From Albidovulum sp. (lineage in GTDB: Bacteria > Pseudomonadota > Alphaproteobacteria > Rhodobacterales > Rhodobacteraceae), in assembly GCA_026989275.1 (NCBI GenBank), contig JALSJQ010000029.1:1-64000 (forward strand): 64,000 nucleotides of DNA. Direction: 5' to 3'. Positions 35,246-45,631 of this stretch are shown here, in pieces. The notes below the pieces were generated by a model. It saw only the letters and a program-made list of their open reading frames with translations. It was not told the DNA's origin and ran no database searches. The stretch's first letter is position 1. The number at the start of each line of letters is the position of its first letter. A program made the position numbers and the translations under genes.

Positions 35246-36184
35246 ATGACCCGCACCATCATCGAATCGAAGACGAAAACCGTCGTGATGGGCTTCGACG
35301 AGCCCTTCTGCGTCATCGGCGAACGGATCAACCCGACCGGACGCAAGAAACTGGCCGCCGAGCTCGAAGCCGGCGATTTCTCCACCGTCGAGAAGGACGC
35401 GCTCGAACAGGTGGCCGCCGGGGCGATGGTGCTCGATGTCAACGCCGGTGTCGTCTACAGCTCCAACCCCAACCCGAACGAGACCGAACCGCCCCTGATG
35501 CGGCGGATGATCGAACTGGTGCAGAATCTGGTGGACGTGCCCCTGTGCATCGACAGCTCCGTGCCCGCCGCCCTTGCCGCCGGGCTCGAGGTCGCCGAGG
35601 GGCGGCCGCTGGTCAATTCGGTGACCGGGGAGGAGGAGCGGCTCGAAGCGATCCTGCCGCTCGTGAAGAAATACAACGTGCCCGTCGTCGCCATCTCGAA
35701 CGACGATACCGGCATCTCCGAAGACCCGGATGTGCGTTTCGCCGTGGCGAAGAAGATCGTCGAGCGGGCGGCCGACCACGGCATCCCGAAGGAGGACATC
35801 GTGGTCGATCCCCTGGTGATGCCGATCGGCGCCATGGCCACCGCCGGGCGGCAGGTGTTCCATCTGGTGCGCCGGCTGCGCGAGGAACTCGGGGTCAACA
35901 CCACCTGCGGCGCATCCAACATCTCCTTCGGCATGCCCAACCGCCACGCCATCAACGCCGCCTTCCTGCCGATGGCGATCGCCTCGGGCATGACCTCGGC
36001 GATCATGAACCCCTGCCGGCCGGCGGAAATGCAGGCGGTGCGGGCGGCCAATCTGCTGATGGGGAACGACCCTCACGGTGCCGAGTGGATCCGGCACAAC
36101 AAGCCCGAGGGCGAGGTGACGGGCGCCGCTCGCCGCGGGCGGCGGCAGACCCGCCGTCGCAACCGTGCCGCCGCCGGCGAGTGA
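35246..36184 (+). CDS. Methyltetrahydrofolate:corrinoid methyltransferase-like protein
   Basis: A 312-residue pterin-binding-domain protein. CVIGERINPTGRKKLAAELE near residue 25 and VLDVNAGVVYSSNPNPNETE near residue 60 are the pterin/folate site motifs of MetH and AcsE-type methyltransferases; CGASNISFGMPNRHAINAAF near 225 matches the family's later NxSxGLP-type motif. Such enzymes pass methyl groups between 5-methyl-THF and a corrinoid protein. No corrinoid protein or activator is in this window. The tail is Arg-rich and may be poorly ordered. ATG at 35246 overlaps no other gene. Confidence 0.88.
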   Translation: MTRTIIESKTKTVVMGFDEPFCVIGERINPTGRKKLAAELEAGDFSTVEKDALEQVAAGAMVLDVNAGVVYSSNPNPNETEPPLMRRMIELVQNLVDVPLCIDSSVPAALAAGLEVAEGRPLVNSVTGEEERLEAILPLVKKYNVPVVAISNDDTGISEDPDVRFAVAKKIVERAADHGIPKEDIVVDPLVMPIGAMATAGRQVFHLVRRLREELGVNTTCGASNISFGMPNRHAINAAFLPMAIASGMTSAIMNPCRPAEMQAVRAANLLMGNDPHGAEWIRHNKPEGEVTGAARRGRRQTRRRNRAAAGE

Positions 36185-36674
36185 CGGCCGGAGCGCTCCG
36201 CCCCCCGCGGACGCGGCCCGGAAAGACCCGGAACGCCCTCCTGACCGCCCTTCGCCGGGCAACGCGAACGTGCGAGAAAGGAGCCCTTGTCGGCGGAAGG
36301 CGACCCCACGCCGACCCTGCATCGAGACTGGTCTCGAGCGACCATTCTTGCCAAGCCGGAAGCCCCCTCGCCCCCTCTTGCACCCCCGGTTGGGGAAGGC
36401 GCGCCCACACCGGACGCGATCTTCCGAGCGGCGACGAGAGGGCAAAACGGAGGAGCGGGAACATCGCCGCAGCGCCGCTCTCCCGGCACGGGGCGGCACA
36501 TTCCCCGGCGGCACCACATCGCCGGTCGCGCGTGAAGGGAAGGCGGGCGGAGATCCCGCGGCCAGCCCCGGAACCCGCCCGCAAGGCCGACCGCTTCTTC
36601 GCTTGCGCCCGGTCGGGAAAGACGGCACTTTGTCGGAATTGACGCGTCAGCATCGGAAAGAACCCGGAACGACC
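36185..36674. other. Gene-poor region after the methyltransferase gene
   Basis: 490 bp without a supported gene. A hairpin TCGAGACTGGTCTCGA (about 36321-36338) is the only clear structure and might end the upstream operon. I looked for a cobalamin-riboswitch core because of the corrinoid-linked gene and did not see one. Confidence 0.5.
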
Positions 36675-37169
36675 ATGCGCCTTTCAGCCCGAGCGGACAT
36701 TGCGGCCGAGCCTGCGGCGGTCTTCGCCGAGCTGACGGAGTTCGAACGGTTCGAACGCATGGCCCTGCAGGCCGGGGCCGAAGTGGTGCGTGCCGATGCG
36801 CTCGATGCGCCCGATGCGGGGATGGAGTGGGTCGTCAAGGCGCCGATCCGCGGCCGGATGCGGCGCGTCAGGGTGACCCTCGTCGACATTCATTCCGACG
36901 AACGGCTCGAATTCCACGCCACGTCGCCGAATTTCGACATGACCTCCGAAATCGTGCTGATTGCCCCCCGTCCGGGCAAGACCCGGCTGCAGATCGCCTT
37001 CGACATCCGACCGAAAACCCTGGCGAGCCGCATCACCCTGCAATCGGCAAAGCTGCGCAAGGCCACGCTCTCGCGCCGGTTCGACGAAAGGGTGAAGGGC
37101 CTCGCCCGGCTGATCGAGGACCGCATCGCCGAGAAGGCGGGCCGCTTCGGGGCCGCAACCCGTTCCTGA
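36675..37169 (+). CDS. SRPBCC-family (START-like) protein
   Basis: A 164-residue protein of the helix-grip fold. The N-terminus MRLSARADIAAEPAAVFAEL and EFERFERMALQAGAEV are typical of the first strand and helices of SRPBCC/polyketide-cyclase-like proteins, followed by beta strands (WVVKAPIRGRMRRVRVTL, RLEFHATSPNFDMTSEIVLI cited in part) and a long C-terminal helix. These proteins bind hydrophobic ligands; no ligand is indicated. GGAACGACC precedes the ATG. No functional link with neighbours is visible. Confidence 0.75.
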   Translation: MRLSARADIAAEPAAVFAELTEFERFERMALQAGAEVVRADALDAPDAGMEWVVKAPIRGRMRRVRVTLVDIHSDERLEFHATSPNFDMTSEIVLIAPRPGKTRLQIAFDIRPKTLASRITLQSAKLRKATLSRRFDERVKGLARLIEDRIAEKAGRFGAATRS

Positions 37170-37402
37170 GGCCGAAAAGCACCGGCCATGCGAGGCCGCC
37201 CCTGCGCACCCGGCTCTTGTCACGACACCCGGGCGGCTTCCCCCGCAAGGCGGGCCGGTGACCTGTCCGGCCGGGGCCCCGCCGCCCCCTCTTTTGCCGA
37301 AGCGGGGAAGGCCGTTCCGAGCACCCCGGACACGCGGAAACCAGGCGTGCAAGCGCATCGCACGCGTGAAGGGCGCAGCGCGCGTTCGGAGCACGAGACA
37401 GG

Positions 37403-37426
37403 CGTCTCCTGCCCCTTCAGGAGACG
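37403..37426 (-). terminator. Hairpin at the end of fnrL
   Basis: CGTCTCCTG (37403-37411) and CAGGAGACG (37418-37426) form a perfect 9-bp stem with a 6-base loop. The stem includes the fnrL stop codon. No U run follows on the minus strand, so it may stabilise the message rather than terminate it. Confidence 0.45.
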
Positions 37427-38184
37427 AGGCCGCCGTCGGCATCCTCCCCGGCCTCGACCAGAAGGGCCATGAAGTCGGGAATCACCACATGGCGGTTCTG
37501 CGTGATCCGGATGAGACCGTCCCGCTTGAGGGCCGAGAGCTGGCGACTGACCGTCTCGAGGGTGAGGCCGAGGAAATCGGCCATCGCCTCCCGGGTGAGC
37601 GGCATGTCGAATTCGATGCACTGGCCGAGAGGCTGGCGCCGCAGCGCGGCGAAGCGGCGAGCGATGTTGGCCAGAAAGGAGGCGATGCGCTCGCGCGCGG
37701 TCTTGCGGCCGAGAACCAGCATCCATTCGCGGGCGGCGTCGAGCTCGTCGAGCGAGATCTCGAGGAGCCGGTTCTCGAGATTGGGGAAGCGGCCCAGAAG
37801 TTCCTCGAAAGGCTTGCGCTGGAAGCGGCAGACCAGCACCTCGCTGACCGCCGTCACGTCATAGGCCGCATGCTCGCGCCCCGGCCGACCGATGAAATCG
37901 CCGGGCAGCACGAGACCGACGATCTGGCGCCGCCCGTCCTCGAGGCTCTTCGAGAGCGTCGCCGCTCCGGTGACGACGGTGCCGACGAAATCGAGCGGCT
38001 CGCCGCCCCAGACGACGGTCTCGCCGGGTTTGTAGAGCTTGTAGGACTTGATCTTCTCGAGCGCGACCAGCTCGTGGGGCTGACAGCGCGAACAGACCGC
38101 ACGATGGCGGATCGTGCAGTGGCTGCAATCACGCACCACGGCGTCGGCCGAAGCCGGTTTCTCTCCGGTCTTGATCTCGATCAA
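37417..38184 (-). CDS. fnrL: Oxygen-sensing Fnr/Crp-family regulator FnrL
   Basis: A 255-residue global anaerobic regulator with a [4Fe-4S] cluster. The N-terminal cysteines RDCSHCTIRHRAVCSRC match the FnrL cluster region; another Cys lies in VLVCRFQRKPFEE. The cyclic-nucleotide-fold domain follows (WGGEPLDFVGTVVTGAATLS), then the dimer helix and the helix-turn-helix LTLETVSRQLSALKRDG near residue 215, with E-SR as in FNR. The start is TTG at 38184; no ATG fits before the cysteines. An FNR box covers this start codon, so the protein probably controls its own gene and hemN. Confidence 0.92.
   Translation of the reverse strand: MIEIKTGEKPASADAVVRDCSHCTIRHRAVCSRCQPHELVALEKIKSYKLYKPGETVVWGGEPLDFVGTVVTGAATLSKSLEDGRRQIVGLVLPGDFIGRPGREHAAYDVTAVSEVLVCRFQRKPFEELLGRFPNLENRLLEISLDELDAAREWMLVLGRKTARERIASFLANIARRFAALRRQPLGQCIEFDMPLTREAMADFLGLTLETVSRQLSALKRDGLIRITQNRHVVIPDFMALLVEAGEDADGGLVS
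38171..38184. promoter_or_regulatory. Perfect FNR box between fnrL and hemN
   Basis: TTGAT-CTCG-ATCAA matches the FNR consensus TTGAT-N4-ATCAA at every position. It coincides with the first codons of fnrL (TTG start at 38184). Its centre is about 41-45 bp before the likely hemN transcription start, the class II activator spacing, assuming a short or absent hemN leader. Confidence 0.85.
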
Positions 38185-38222
38185 TGCGCAAACTCCCAGG
38201 CTCGGCCAACCCTATGCCCATG

Positions 38223-39578
38223 ATGACAAAAGAGCAACTGAGGGAAGCCGGTCTTTTCGACGCTCGCGTGCCGCGTTACACCAGCTACCCCACGGCCCCG
38301 CATTTCTCCGCCGACATCGGCGCGGAGGATTTTTCCCGCTGGCTCTCCCGCCTGAGGCCGGGAAGCGGAATCTCGCTCTATGTGCACATCCCCTTCTGCC
38401 GGCGGCTGTGCTGGTACTGCGCCTGTCGCACCCAGGGGGTGAAGAACGACAGGCCCGTGAAAGCCTATCTGGACCTTCTCCTTCGGGAGATCGACATGGT
38501 GCGGCAACATGTTCCCGAAGGGGTGCGGCTCCAGCGGCTGCACTGGGGGGGCGGCACGCCGACCATTCTCGGGGCGGACGACATCCGCCGTCTTGCCGGT
38601 GCGATCACCGAGCGCTTTCCCTTCGCCGAAGAGGCGGAATTCTCGGTCGAGATCGACCCGAACGAGATCGACGCGGCCCGGCTCGACGCCCTTGCCGAGG
38701 CGGGGATGAACCGCGCTTCGATCGGCATCCAGGATTTCGACCCGCTGATCCAGGAGGCGATCGGCCGGCCGCAGGGTTTCGCGGTCACCCGCCAGGCGGC
38801 CGAGGGGTTGCGCGCCCGCGGCATTCACAGCCTCAACGCCGACATCGTCTATGGCCTTCCGCACCAGACACCGGAGCGGATGGCCCGCACGGTGCGTCAG
38901 CTTCTCGAGCTCGATCCGGACCGCATCGCCATGTATGGCTATGCCCATGTGCCGTGGATGGCGAAACGGCAGGTGATGATCCCCGAGGAGGCGCTGCCGG
39001 GCAGCGAGCAGCGGCTGGCGCTCTTCGAACTCGCATCCGGAATGTTCGAGGAAGCGGGCTTCCTGCCGATCGGGATCGACCATTTCGCCCGTCCCGGCGA
39101 CGGGCTGGCCACGGCGCTTCGCGACCGCACGCTGAGGCGGAACTTCCAGGGCTATACCGACGACCAGGCCGCCGCCCTCATCGGGATCGGGGCATCCTCC
39201 GTCTCGCGCCTGCCCGAAGGCTACGCCCAGAACGCCGCCGCCACCGCCGCCTGGCAGCAGCGGGTGGGCGCAGGAGAGCTCGCCACCTCGCGCGGCCATG
39301 CCTTCAGCACCGAAGACCGGCTTCGCGCGCGTATCATCGAGGAGCTGATGTGCTTCTTCGAGGTCGATTTCGCCGGGCTCGAGGCCGCCTTCGGCGAGAT
39401 GCCGGCCAGCGTCACCGCCGACCGCGACCGCGCCGTCTCCCGCTTCGCGCCCTTCGTGCGCTTCGACGGCAGCGTTCTGGCCATCGACCCGGAGGTGGTG
39501 CGCCCCCTGGCGCGGCTCGTCGCCTTCATCTTCGACACTTACGGACCCGGCGGCGGCGGACATTCGCGAGCCATCTGA
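38223..39578 (+). CDS. hemN: Oxygen-independent coproporphyrinogen III oxidase
   Basis: A 451-residue radical-SAM enzyme that makes protoporphyrinogen IX without oxygen. The cluster motif is CRRLCWYCACRT (CxxxCxxC) near residue 60, with VPRYTSYPTAPHF near residue 14, the SAM-site GGGTPTIL near 112 and YGYAHVPWMAKRQ near 240. The start MTKEQLREAGLFDARVP is chosen for its likeness to Rhodobacter HemN; ATGs at 38184, 38214 and 38220 are in frame, but the first would overlap the FNR box and fnrL start. Divergent from fnrL; regulation by FnrL is expected. Confidence 0.94.
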   Translation: MTKEQLREAGLFDARVPRYTSYPTAPHFSADIGAEDFSRWLSRLRPGSGISLYVHIPFCRRLCWYCACRTQGVKNDRPVKAYLDLLLREIDMVRQHVPEGVRLQRLHWGGGTPTILGADDIRRLAGAITERFPFAEEAEFSVEIDPNEIDAARLDALAEAGMNRASIGIQDFDPLIQEAIGRPQGFAVTRQAAEGLRARGIHSLNADIVYGLPHQTPERMARTVRQLLELDPDRIAMYGYAHVPWMAKRQVMIPEEALPGSEQRLALFELASGMFEEAGFLPIGIDHFARPGDGLATALRDRTLRRNFQGYTDDQAAALIGIGASSVSRLPEGYAQNAAATAAWQQRVGAGELATSRGHAFSTEDRLRARIIEELMCFFEVDFAGLEAAFGEMPASVTADRDRAVSRFAPFVRFDGSVLAIDPEVVRPLARLVAFIFDTYGPGGGGHSRAI

Positions 39579-39704
39579 GGCCGCTCCCGCCGACCGGTTC
39601 CCGCATCGAGGACGAAACGGCTTTCTCCTGTCCGGCCCATGCACTCCAAGCGTCATGCGGCCTTGCCGAAGCCGCGGAAGGTGCGGCCCCTGCGCCAGAA
39701 GCGG

Positions 39705-41366
39705 CTACGAACCATCCCGTGACGCTGCGGCCGGGCCCTTCTCCGGTGCGAGGTTGAGCGCGGCCGCCAGAAGCGCCCGCGTATAGGGATGGGCAGGGCG
39801 TTCAAAGATCCGCTCCGCCGGCCCTTCCTCGACCACGTCGCCCGCCCGCATCACCATGATCTTGTGGCTGAGCGCCCGCACCACCCGCAGATCGTGGCTG
39901 ATGAAGAGAAAGGCGAGCCGGTGACGGGCCTGCAGCGTCCGCAGGAGCTCGACGATCTGCACCTGCACCGTCATGTCGAGGGCCGAGGTGGGTTCGTCGA
40001 GCACCACGAGACGCGGCTTGAGAACGATGGCCCGGGCGATGGCGATGCGCTGGCGCTGCCCGCCGGAGAATTCGTGAGGGTAGCGGTGCATCATCGCCGG
40101 ATCGAGCCCGACTTCCTCGAGCGCCTCGGCGACGCGGGCTTCGCGTTCGGCCCGGCCGCGGGCAAGACCGTGGATCTCGAGCCCTTCGCCGACGATCTCG
40201 GCCACGGTCATGCGCGGCGAGAGCGAACCGTAAGGATCCTGGAAGACGATCTGCATGTGGCGGCGCAAGGGGCGCAGCGCCTTCGAACGCAAAGCCTCCA
40301 TGTCCTGTCCGAGGAAGACGATCCGCCCCTCGGACGGCACGAGGCGCAGCACCGCAAGGGCAAGGGTCGTCTTTCCCGAGCCCGATTCGCCGACCACGCC
40401 GAGCGTTTCTCCCTCGCGCAGGGTGAAGGACGCGTCGTTCACCGCCTTCACATGGCCGACCGTGCGCTTGAGAAGACCGCGGCGGATCGGGAACCAGACC
40501 TTGAGATGCGCCGCCGCAAGCACTTCTTCGGCATCGGTCGGCACCGGCGCCGGGCCGCCCCCGGGCTCGGCGGCGATCAGCTTGCGGGTGTAGGGATGAC
40601 GCGGGTTCCCGAAGATCTCGGCCCGACTGCCGGCCTCGACCACCTCGCCGTCCTTCATCACCGTCACCCGATCGGCGATCCGGCGGACGATGCCCAGATC
40701 ATGGGTGATGAACAGGAGCGTCATGCCATGTTCGCGCTGGATCCGGGCCAGAAGGTCGAGGATCTGCGCCTGGATGGTGACGTCGAGGGCGGTGGTGGGT
40801 TCGTCGGCGATGAGGATGTCGGGGTCGTTGGCCAGCGCCATGGCGATCATCACCCGCTGACGCTGACCACCGGAAAGCTGGTGGGGGTAGTCCTGAAGCC
40901 GGCTTTCCGGGTCGCGGATGCCGACCTTCTCGAGCAGATCGAGAATGCGCCGTCGCGCGGCCTCGCCGGTGAGCCCCTGATGGAGCGCCAGACTCTCGCC
41001 GATCTGCTTCTCGATCGTGTGCAGAGGGTTGAGCGAGGTCATCGGCTCCTGGAAGATGAAGCTGATGCGGTTGCCGCGCACGCGGCGAAGCGCCTCCTCG
41101 GGCGCGGCCAGCAGGTTCTCGCCGCGATAGAGCACCTCCCCCGTCACCCGGGCTTCGACCGGCAGCAGCCGCACGGTCGAAAGCGCGGTGACCGACTTGC
41201 CAGAGCCCGATTCGCCGACGAGCGCCATCGTCTCCCCGGCCACGAGATCGAGCGAAACGTCCCTCACCGCCGGCGGCGCATCCCCGAAGGTGACGGTGAG
41301 ATCGCGGATCGAGAGCGCGAGCCCTTCCGCCCCGGCCGCCCCGTCCTTCCCTCCTGCACCGCTCAT
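39705..41366 (-). CDS. yejF: Peptide ABC transporter, fused ATPase (YejF type)
   Basis: A 553-residue protein with two complete ABC domains. First: Walker [15 protein letters not shown] near residue 45, signature [15 protein letters not shown], Walker [13 protein letters not shown]. Second: [14 protein letters not shown] near residue 325, [27 protein letters not shown]. Each is followed by an oligopeptide-type C-terminal segment ([16 protein letters not shown]). It powers uptake through YejB and YejE. The start overlaps the yejE stop (ATGA). Confidence 0.95.
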   Translation of the reverse strand: MSGAGGKDGAAGAEGLALSIRDLTVTFGDAPPAVRDVSLDLVAGETMALVGESGSGKSVTALSTVRLLPVEARVTGEVLYRGENLLAAPEEALRRVRGNRISFIFQEPMTSLNPLHTIEKQIGESLALHQGLTGEAARRRILDLLEKVGIRDPESRLQDYPHQLSGGQRQRVMIAMALANDPDILIADEPTTALDVTIQAQILDLLARIQREHGMTLLFITHDLGIVRRIADRVTVMKDGEVVEAGSRAEIFGNPRHPYTRKLIAAEPGGGPAPVPTDAEEVLAAAHLKVWFPIRRGLLKRTVGHVKAVNDASFTLREGETLGVVGESGSGKTTLALAVLRLVPSEGRIVFLGQDMEALRSKALRPLRRHMQIVFQDPYGSLSPRMTVAEIVGEGLEIHGLARGRAEREARVAEALEEVGLDPAMMHRYPHEFSGGQRQRIAIARAIVLKPRLVVLDEPTSALDMTVQVQIVELLRTLQARHRLAFLFISHDLRVVRALSHKIMVMRAGDVVEEGPAERIFERPAHPYTRALLAAALNLAPEKGPAAASRDGS

Positions 41367-42529
41367 GCCGCCGCCTCCCCGGTCCTCTCGCTCCGGGCGG
41401 GCGCGAAGGTCTTGCGCGGATCGAAGGCGTCACGCACCCCCTCGAAGATGAAGACGAGGAGCGAAAGCATGGTCGCCAGCGTCACGAAGGCCGAGAAGGC
41501 CAGCCACGGCGCCTGCAGGTTCTGCTTGGCCTGAAGCGCCAGCTCCCCGAGCGAAGGGTAGGAGGGCGGCAGGCCGAAGCCGAGAAAATCGAGCGAGGTG
41601 AGCGTGCCGATCGCACCGGTGATGAGGAAGGGCATCATCGTCAGCGTCGCCACCATGGCGTTGGGCAGCACATGGCGGAACATGATCTTCCAGTCCCCGA
41701 CACCGAGGGCCTTCGCGGCGCGGACATACTCGAAATTGCGCGCACGCAGGAATTCGGCCCGCACCACGCCGACAAGCGCCGTCCAGCCGAAAAGGGCGAC
41801 GAGGACCGTCAGCAGCGTGAAGTTCATGGTAAAGAGCGAGGAGATGATGATGATGACGTAGAGCGCCGGGATGTTGGCCCAGATCTCGGTCACCCGCTGG
41901 AATACGAGGTCGATCCAGCCGCCGTAATAGCCCATGGCGGCGCCGGCGGTGATGCCGATCAGTGACGAGACGCCGACGGTGATGAAGGCAAAGAGCGTCG
42001 AGATGCGGAAACCATAGATGATGCGGGCGAGGACGTCGCGGGTCTGGTCGTCGGTTCCGAGCCAGTGACGGGCATCGGGCGGCGAGGGGGCGGTGACGAC
42101 GTCATAGTTGATGGTGTCGTAACTGTAGGGGATGGGCGGCCAGAGGATCCAGCCCTTCTCGATCGGCCGGCCCGCCACCACCCCGTCCTCGGCGTCCTGC
42201 AATACTCCCTCGGGATCGTCGAAACAGGCGTCGAGCCCGCCGGTGACGATCAGGCATTGCACCTCGGGGGCGGTGTAGTCGGCCTCGGTCTCGAACTCGC
42301 CGCCGAAGGCCGTCTCGGGATAGAAGCGGAGCACCGGCACATAGAGCTCGCCACGCCAGGAGACGAGCAGCGGCCGATCGTTGGCCACGAATTCGGCGAA
42401 GAGCGAGATCGTGAACAACACGGCGAATATCCACAATGCCCACCAGGCGCGCCGATTGGCCCTGAAGTTCTGCCAGCGCCGCCATGCGAGGGTGCCGGGC
42501 CGGAAAAGCGGTCTGCCGAAAAGCGCCAT
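41363..42529 (-). CDS. yejE: Peptide ABC transporter permease (YejE type)
   Basis: A 388-residue inner-membrane permease. The N-terminal helix near residue 30 is followed by a periplasmic loop of ~120 residues, characteristic of YejE, which includes RHWLGTDDQTRDVLARIIYGFR. The permease core has the EAA-type loop YVRAAKALGVGDWKIMFRHVLPNA near residue 270 (quoted in part: AAKALGVGDWKIMFRHVLP). It begins two bases after the yejB stop. Confidence 0.95.
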   Translation of the reverse strand: MALFGRPLFRPGTLAWRRWQNFRANRRAWWALWIFAVLFTISLFAEFVANDRPLLVSWRGELYVPVLRFYPETAFGGEFETEADYTAPEVQCLIVTGGLDACFDDPEGVLQDAEDGVVAGRPIEKGWILWPPIPYSYDTINYDVVTAPSPPDARHWLGTDDQTRDVLARIIYGFRISTLFAFITVGVSSLIGITAGAAMGYYGGWIDLVFQRVTEIWANIPALYVIIIISSLFTMNFTLLTVLVALFGWTALVGVVRAEFLRARNFEYVRAAKALGVGDWKIMFRHVLPNAMVATLTMMPFLITGAIGTLTSLDFLGFGLPPSYPSLGELALQAKQNLQAPWLAFSAFVTLATMLSLLVFIFEGVRDAFDPRKTFAPARSERTGEAAA

Positions 42530-42531
42530 CG

Positions 42532-43614
42532 TCAGCCCTCCCGGCTTTCGAAGTCGATCCGGGGATCGACCCAGGTGTAGGTGAGATCGGACAGCAGGTT
42601 CACGAAGAGCCCTATCAGCCCGAAGATGTAGAGCGAACCGAAGAGCACCGGGTAGTCGCGGTTGACCGCGGCCTCATAGCCGAGCCGGCCGAGCCCGTCG
42701 AGCGAGAAGACGATCTCGATGATGAGCGAACCCGAGAAGAAGATGGCGATGAAGGCCCCCGGAAAGCCGGCGATCACGATCAGCATGGCGTTGCGGAAGA
42801 CATGGCCGTAGAGCACCCGCCGCTCGGAAAGCCCCTTGGCCCGGGCCGTCATCACGTATTGCTTCTTCAGCTCCTCGAGAAAGGAATTCTTCGTCAGCAG
42901 GGTGAGGGTGGCGAAGGAGGAGATGGTGATCGCCGTCACCGGCAGGGTGATGTGCCACAGATAGTCGAGCACCTTGCCGACGAGCGAGAGCTCCTCCCAG
43001 TTGTCCGAAGTGAGCCCGCGCAGCGGGAAGATCTGCCAGTAGGAGCCGCCGGCGAAAAGCACCAGGAGGAGAATGGCGAAGAGGAAGCTCGGAATGGCAT
43101 AGGCCACCACGATCACCGCCGAGGTCCAGGTGTCGAAGGGCGTGCCGTCCTTCACCGCCTTGCGGATGCCGAGCGGGATCGACACCAGATAGGCGATGAG
43201 GGTGGACCAGAGCCCGAGCGAGATCGACACCGGCATCTTCTCGAGAATGAGGTCGATCACCGAGATCGAACGGAAGTAGCTCTCGCCGAAATCGAAGCGC
43301 AGATAGTTCCACAGCATCATCAGGAAACGCTCGTGGGCCGGCCGGTCGAAGCCGAACTGGGCCTTGAGCTCCTCGATGAATTCGGGCGGCAGGCCGCGCG
43401 CGCCGGTATAGCCGCTCTCGTCGGCCCCGGCCGCCACCTCGGCGCCGCCGCCGGCGATGCGTTCCATCACCCCGCCCCCTTCGTGCTCGATCTGGGCGAG
43501 GATCTGCTCGACAGGACCGCCGGGCACGAACTGCACCAGCACGAAATTGACCAGGAGGATCCCGAGGAGCGTCGGCGCCATCAGGAGGATCCGCCTCAGA
43601 ATGTATGCGCCCAT
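42532..43614 (-). CDS. yejB: Peptide ABC transporter permease (YejB type)
   Basis: A 360-residue permease beginning [20 protein letters not shown], the usual start of DppB/OppB-like proteins. A periplasmic insertion with two Gly/Ala-rich stretches (about 40-80) is as in YejB. EAA-like loop [23 protein letters not shown] near residue 270 (part: [18 protein letters not shown]), and [16 protein letters not shown] at the end. The start at 43614 gives the right N-terminus; the longer frame upstream overlaps yejA. Confidence 0.95.
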   Translation of the reverse strand: MGAYILRRILLMAPTLLGILLVNFVLVQFVPGGPVEQILAQIEHEGGGVMERIAGGGAEVAAGADESGYTGARGLPPEFIEELKAQFGFDRPAHERFLMMLWNYLRFDFGESYFRSISVIDLILEKMPVSISLGLWSTLIAYLVSIPLGIRKAVKDGTPFDTWTSAVIVVAYAIPSFLFAILLLVLFAGGSYWQIFPLRGLTSDNWEELSLVGKVLDYLWHITLPVTAITISSFATLTLLTKNSFLEELKKQYVMTARAKGLSERRVLYGHVFRNAMLIVIAGFPGAFIAIFFSGSLIIEIVFSLDGLGRLGYEAAVNRDYPVLFGSLYIFGLIGLFVNLLSDLTYTWVDPRIDFESREG

Positions 43615-43663
43615 CGCGGGTCGTCCTTTCCTGTCCTGCCTCTCCCGCCTGCCGGACGACGCC

Positions 43664-45631
43664 TCACAGCGCCCCTTCCGCCCGCAGACGGGCGACCTTC
43701 TCGGGCGAGAGCCACCACAGATCGAAGAAGCCCGGATCATAGGGCGGCAGCGGGTCGGGGTGGTCGTAGATGTCGAGATAGGCGACGGTGTGCCTGTCCT
43801 TGAACCATTGCGGCACCCAGGGGCGCAGCGCCCGCAAGGTGCGGTCGAGGGCATGGACGGCCACGGTCATCTCCGCGCGGCTCCTCGCCGCGATCACCGC
43901 CTCCACGAGTGCGTCCACCGCCTGGTTCTTCACCCCGGCGATGTTGCGCGAAGGGATGTCGGCCGCCTCCGAGGACCAGCGCTGGCGCAGCTCGAGCCCC
44001 GGCGTCAACGAATTGGAATAGGTGGTGGTGATGATGTCGAAATCGTGCTTGCGCTGACGCTCGAGGAACTGGGGCAGATCGGCCAGGCGCAGCCGCGCCT
44101 TCACCCCGAGTCGGGCAAGGTTCTCGATGAAGGGGTTGATGATGCGTTCGAAGGCCTGGGAGACGTTGAGAAATTCGACCTCGAGCCTCTCGCCGGCGGC
44201 ATTGGTCCGCACCCCGTTCACCACCTTCCAGCCGGCCGCCTCCATCAGCCGGCTGGCCTTGCGCAGAAGCCGCCGGTCGAGCTGACGCTCCGAGGAGCGC
44301 GGCGGCGACCAGGCCGGCTCGGTGAAGACCTCCGGGGGAATGTGCTCCCGGAGCGGCTCGAGCAGGGCCAGCTCCCCGGGCGAGGGCAGGCCCTTCGCCT
44401 CGAGCGGCGAATTCTCCCAGAAACTGTCGATGCGCTTGTAGAGCCCGTAGAACAGGGTGCGGTTCGACCATTCGAAGTTGAACATCAGCCCGATGGCCTC
44501 GCGCACGCGCGGATCGGCGAACTTCCTGCGGCGCAGGTTGAAATAGAATCCCTGGGCCGGGGCGACGTTGCCGTCGGGGATTTCCTCGCGCTTCACCCAG
44601 CCCTTGCGGACGGCGGGGAAGTCGTAGGCCTCGGCCCAGAGCTTGGAGAAGTTCTCGTTGCGGAATGTGTAGCTGCCGCCCTTGAAGCCCTCGAAGGCCG
44701 GGGCGCTGTCGCCGTAATACTCGAAGCGGATGCGGTCGAAATTGTGCCGGCCGCGGTTGAGCGGCAGATCGCGCCCCCAGTAGTCGGGGTTGCGGCGATA
44801 GACGATCCGCCGGCCCGGCTCCATCTCGTCGAGCACCCAGGGCGAGGTGCCCAGCGGCGCTTCGAGGGTCGAGCGGGAGAAGTCGCGCGTGGACCACCAG
44901 CTCTTCGAGAAGACCGGCAGGCCGGCCGCCGTCATCGGCAGCTCCCGCGTCGCCGCACCCCGGCGGAAGGTGTATTTCACCCGCCGCCGGTCGAGAGCCT
45001 CGACCTTCTCGAAATCGGCGAAGATCACCTTGAGCGAGGGAATGCCCTTGTCGCGCAGGATTTCGTAGGTGAAGACCACGTCCTCGGCCGTGACGGGGCT
45101 GCCGTCGGAAAAGCGGGCTTCCTCGCGCAGGGTGAAGATGCACCACTGGCGGTTCTCGGGATATTCGATGCTCTCGGCCAGGAGACCGTAGAGCGCGTCG
45201 GGCTCGTCGGCCGTGCCTTCCATCAGGGATTCGAAGAAGATGGTCGCCGAGGAAGCGGCATTGCCCTTGATGATGTAGGGGTGCAGCGAATCGAAGGTCC
45301 CGAGCGCCCAGGTCGAGATCTCGCCGCCCTTCGGCGCCGCGGGATTGACATAATCGAGGTGGGCGAAGCCGGCAGGGTATTTGAGATCCCCGAAGGTCGA
45401 GATGCCGTGGGCGCGGATGATGTGCATGCCGCTCGCGGCCCGGGCGGCGCCGGCGAAAGGGTCGCGCGATACGAAGGGCAGCGCCACGGCTCCCGAGAAG
45501 CCGGCGAGCCCGGCCAGCACCATGCGCCGGCTGATCCGCCGCCCCTGCCGATCGGCCCGGGCCATCTCGGCCGCGGCAAGCGGCGCTTCTTCCGCGCGCG
45601 CCGGTCCGAACAATGTCTTCTCGCGTCCCAT
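43664..45631 (-). CDS. yejA: Peptide ABC transporter substrate-binding protein (YejA type)
   Basis: A 655-residue periplasmic binding protein of family 5. The N-terminus carries a twin-arginine signal ([20 protein letters not shown], residues ~30-50). Family motifs: [36 protein letters not shown], the SBP_bac_5 segment [20 protein letters not shown] and [19 protein letters not shown]. YejA proteins bind microcin C-like and other peptides. ATG at 45631 follows GGGAGAGG. First gene of the operon. Confidence 0.93.
   Translation of the reverse strand: MGREKTLFGPARAEEAPLAAAEMARADRQGRRISRRMVLAGLAGFSGAVALPFVSRDPFAGAARAASGMHIIRAHGISTFGDLKYPAGFAHLDYVNPAAPKGGEISTWALGTFDSLHPYIIKGNAASSATIFFESLMEGTADEPDALYGLLAESIEYPENRQWCIFTLREEARFSDGSPVTAEDVVFTYEILRDKGIPSLKVIFADFEKVEALDRRRVKYTFRRGAATRELPMTAAGLPVFSKSWWSTRDFSRSTLEAPLGTSPWVLDEMEPGRRIVYRRNPDYWGRDLPLNRGRHNFDRIRFEYYGDSAPAFEGFKGGSYTFRNENFSKLWAEAYDFPAVRKGWVKREEIPDGNVAPAQGFYFNLRRRKFADPRVREAIGLMFNFEWSNRTLFYGLYKRIDSFWENSPLEAKGLPSPGELALLEPLREHIPPEVFTEPAWSPPRSSERQLDRRLLRKASRLMEAAGWKVVNGVRTNAAGERLEVEFLNVSQAFERIINPFIENLARLGVKARLRLADLPQFLERQRKHDFDIITTTYSNSLTPGLELRQRWSSEAADIPSRNIAGVKNQAVDALVEAVIAARSRAEMTVAVHALDRTLRALRPWVPQWFKDRHTVAYLDIYDHPDPLPPYDPGFFDLWWLSPEKVARLRAEGAL

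Noticed and set aside
36185-36674. Cobalamin riboswitch near the corrinoid-linked methyltransferase
   Set aside because: No B12-box-like core was seen, and the region lies after, not before, the gene.
38184-38222. hemN start at the ATG of 38184
   Set aside because: It would add 13 residues unlike HemN family starts and put the start codon at the edge of the FNR box, overlapping fnrL. MTKEQ at 38223 matches the expected N-terminus.
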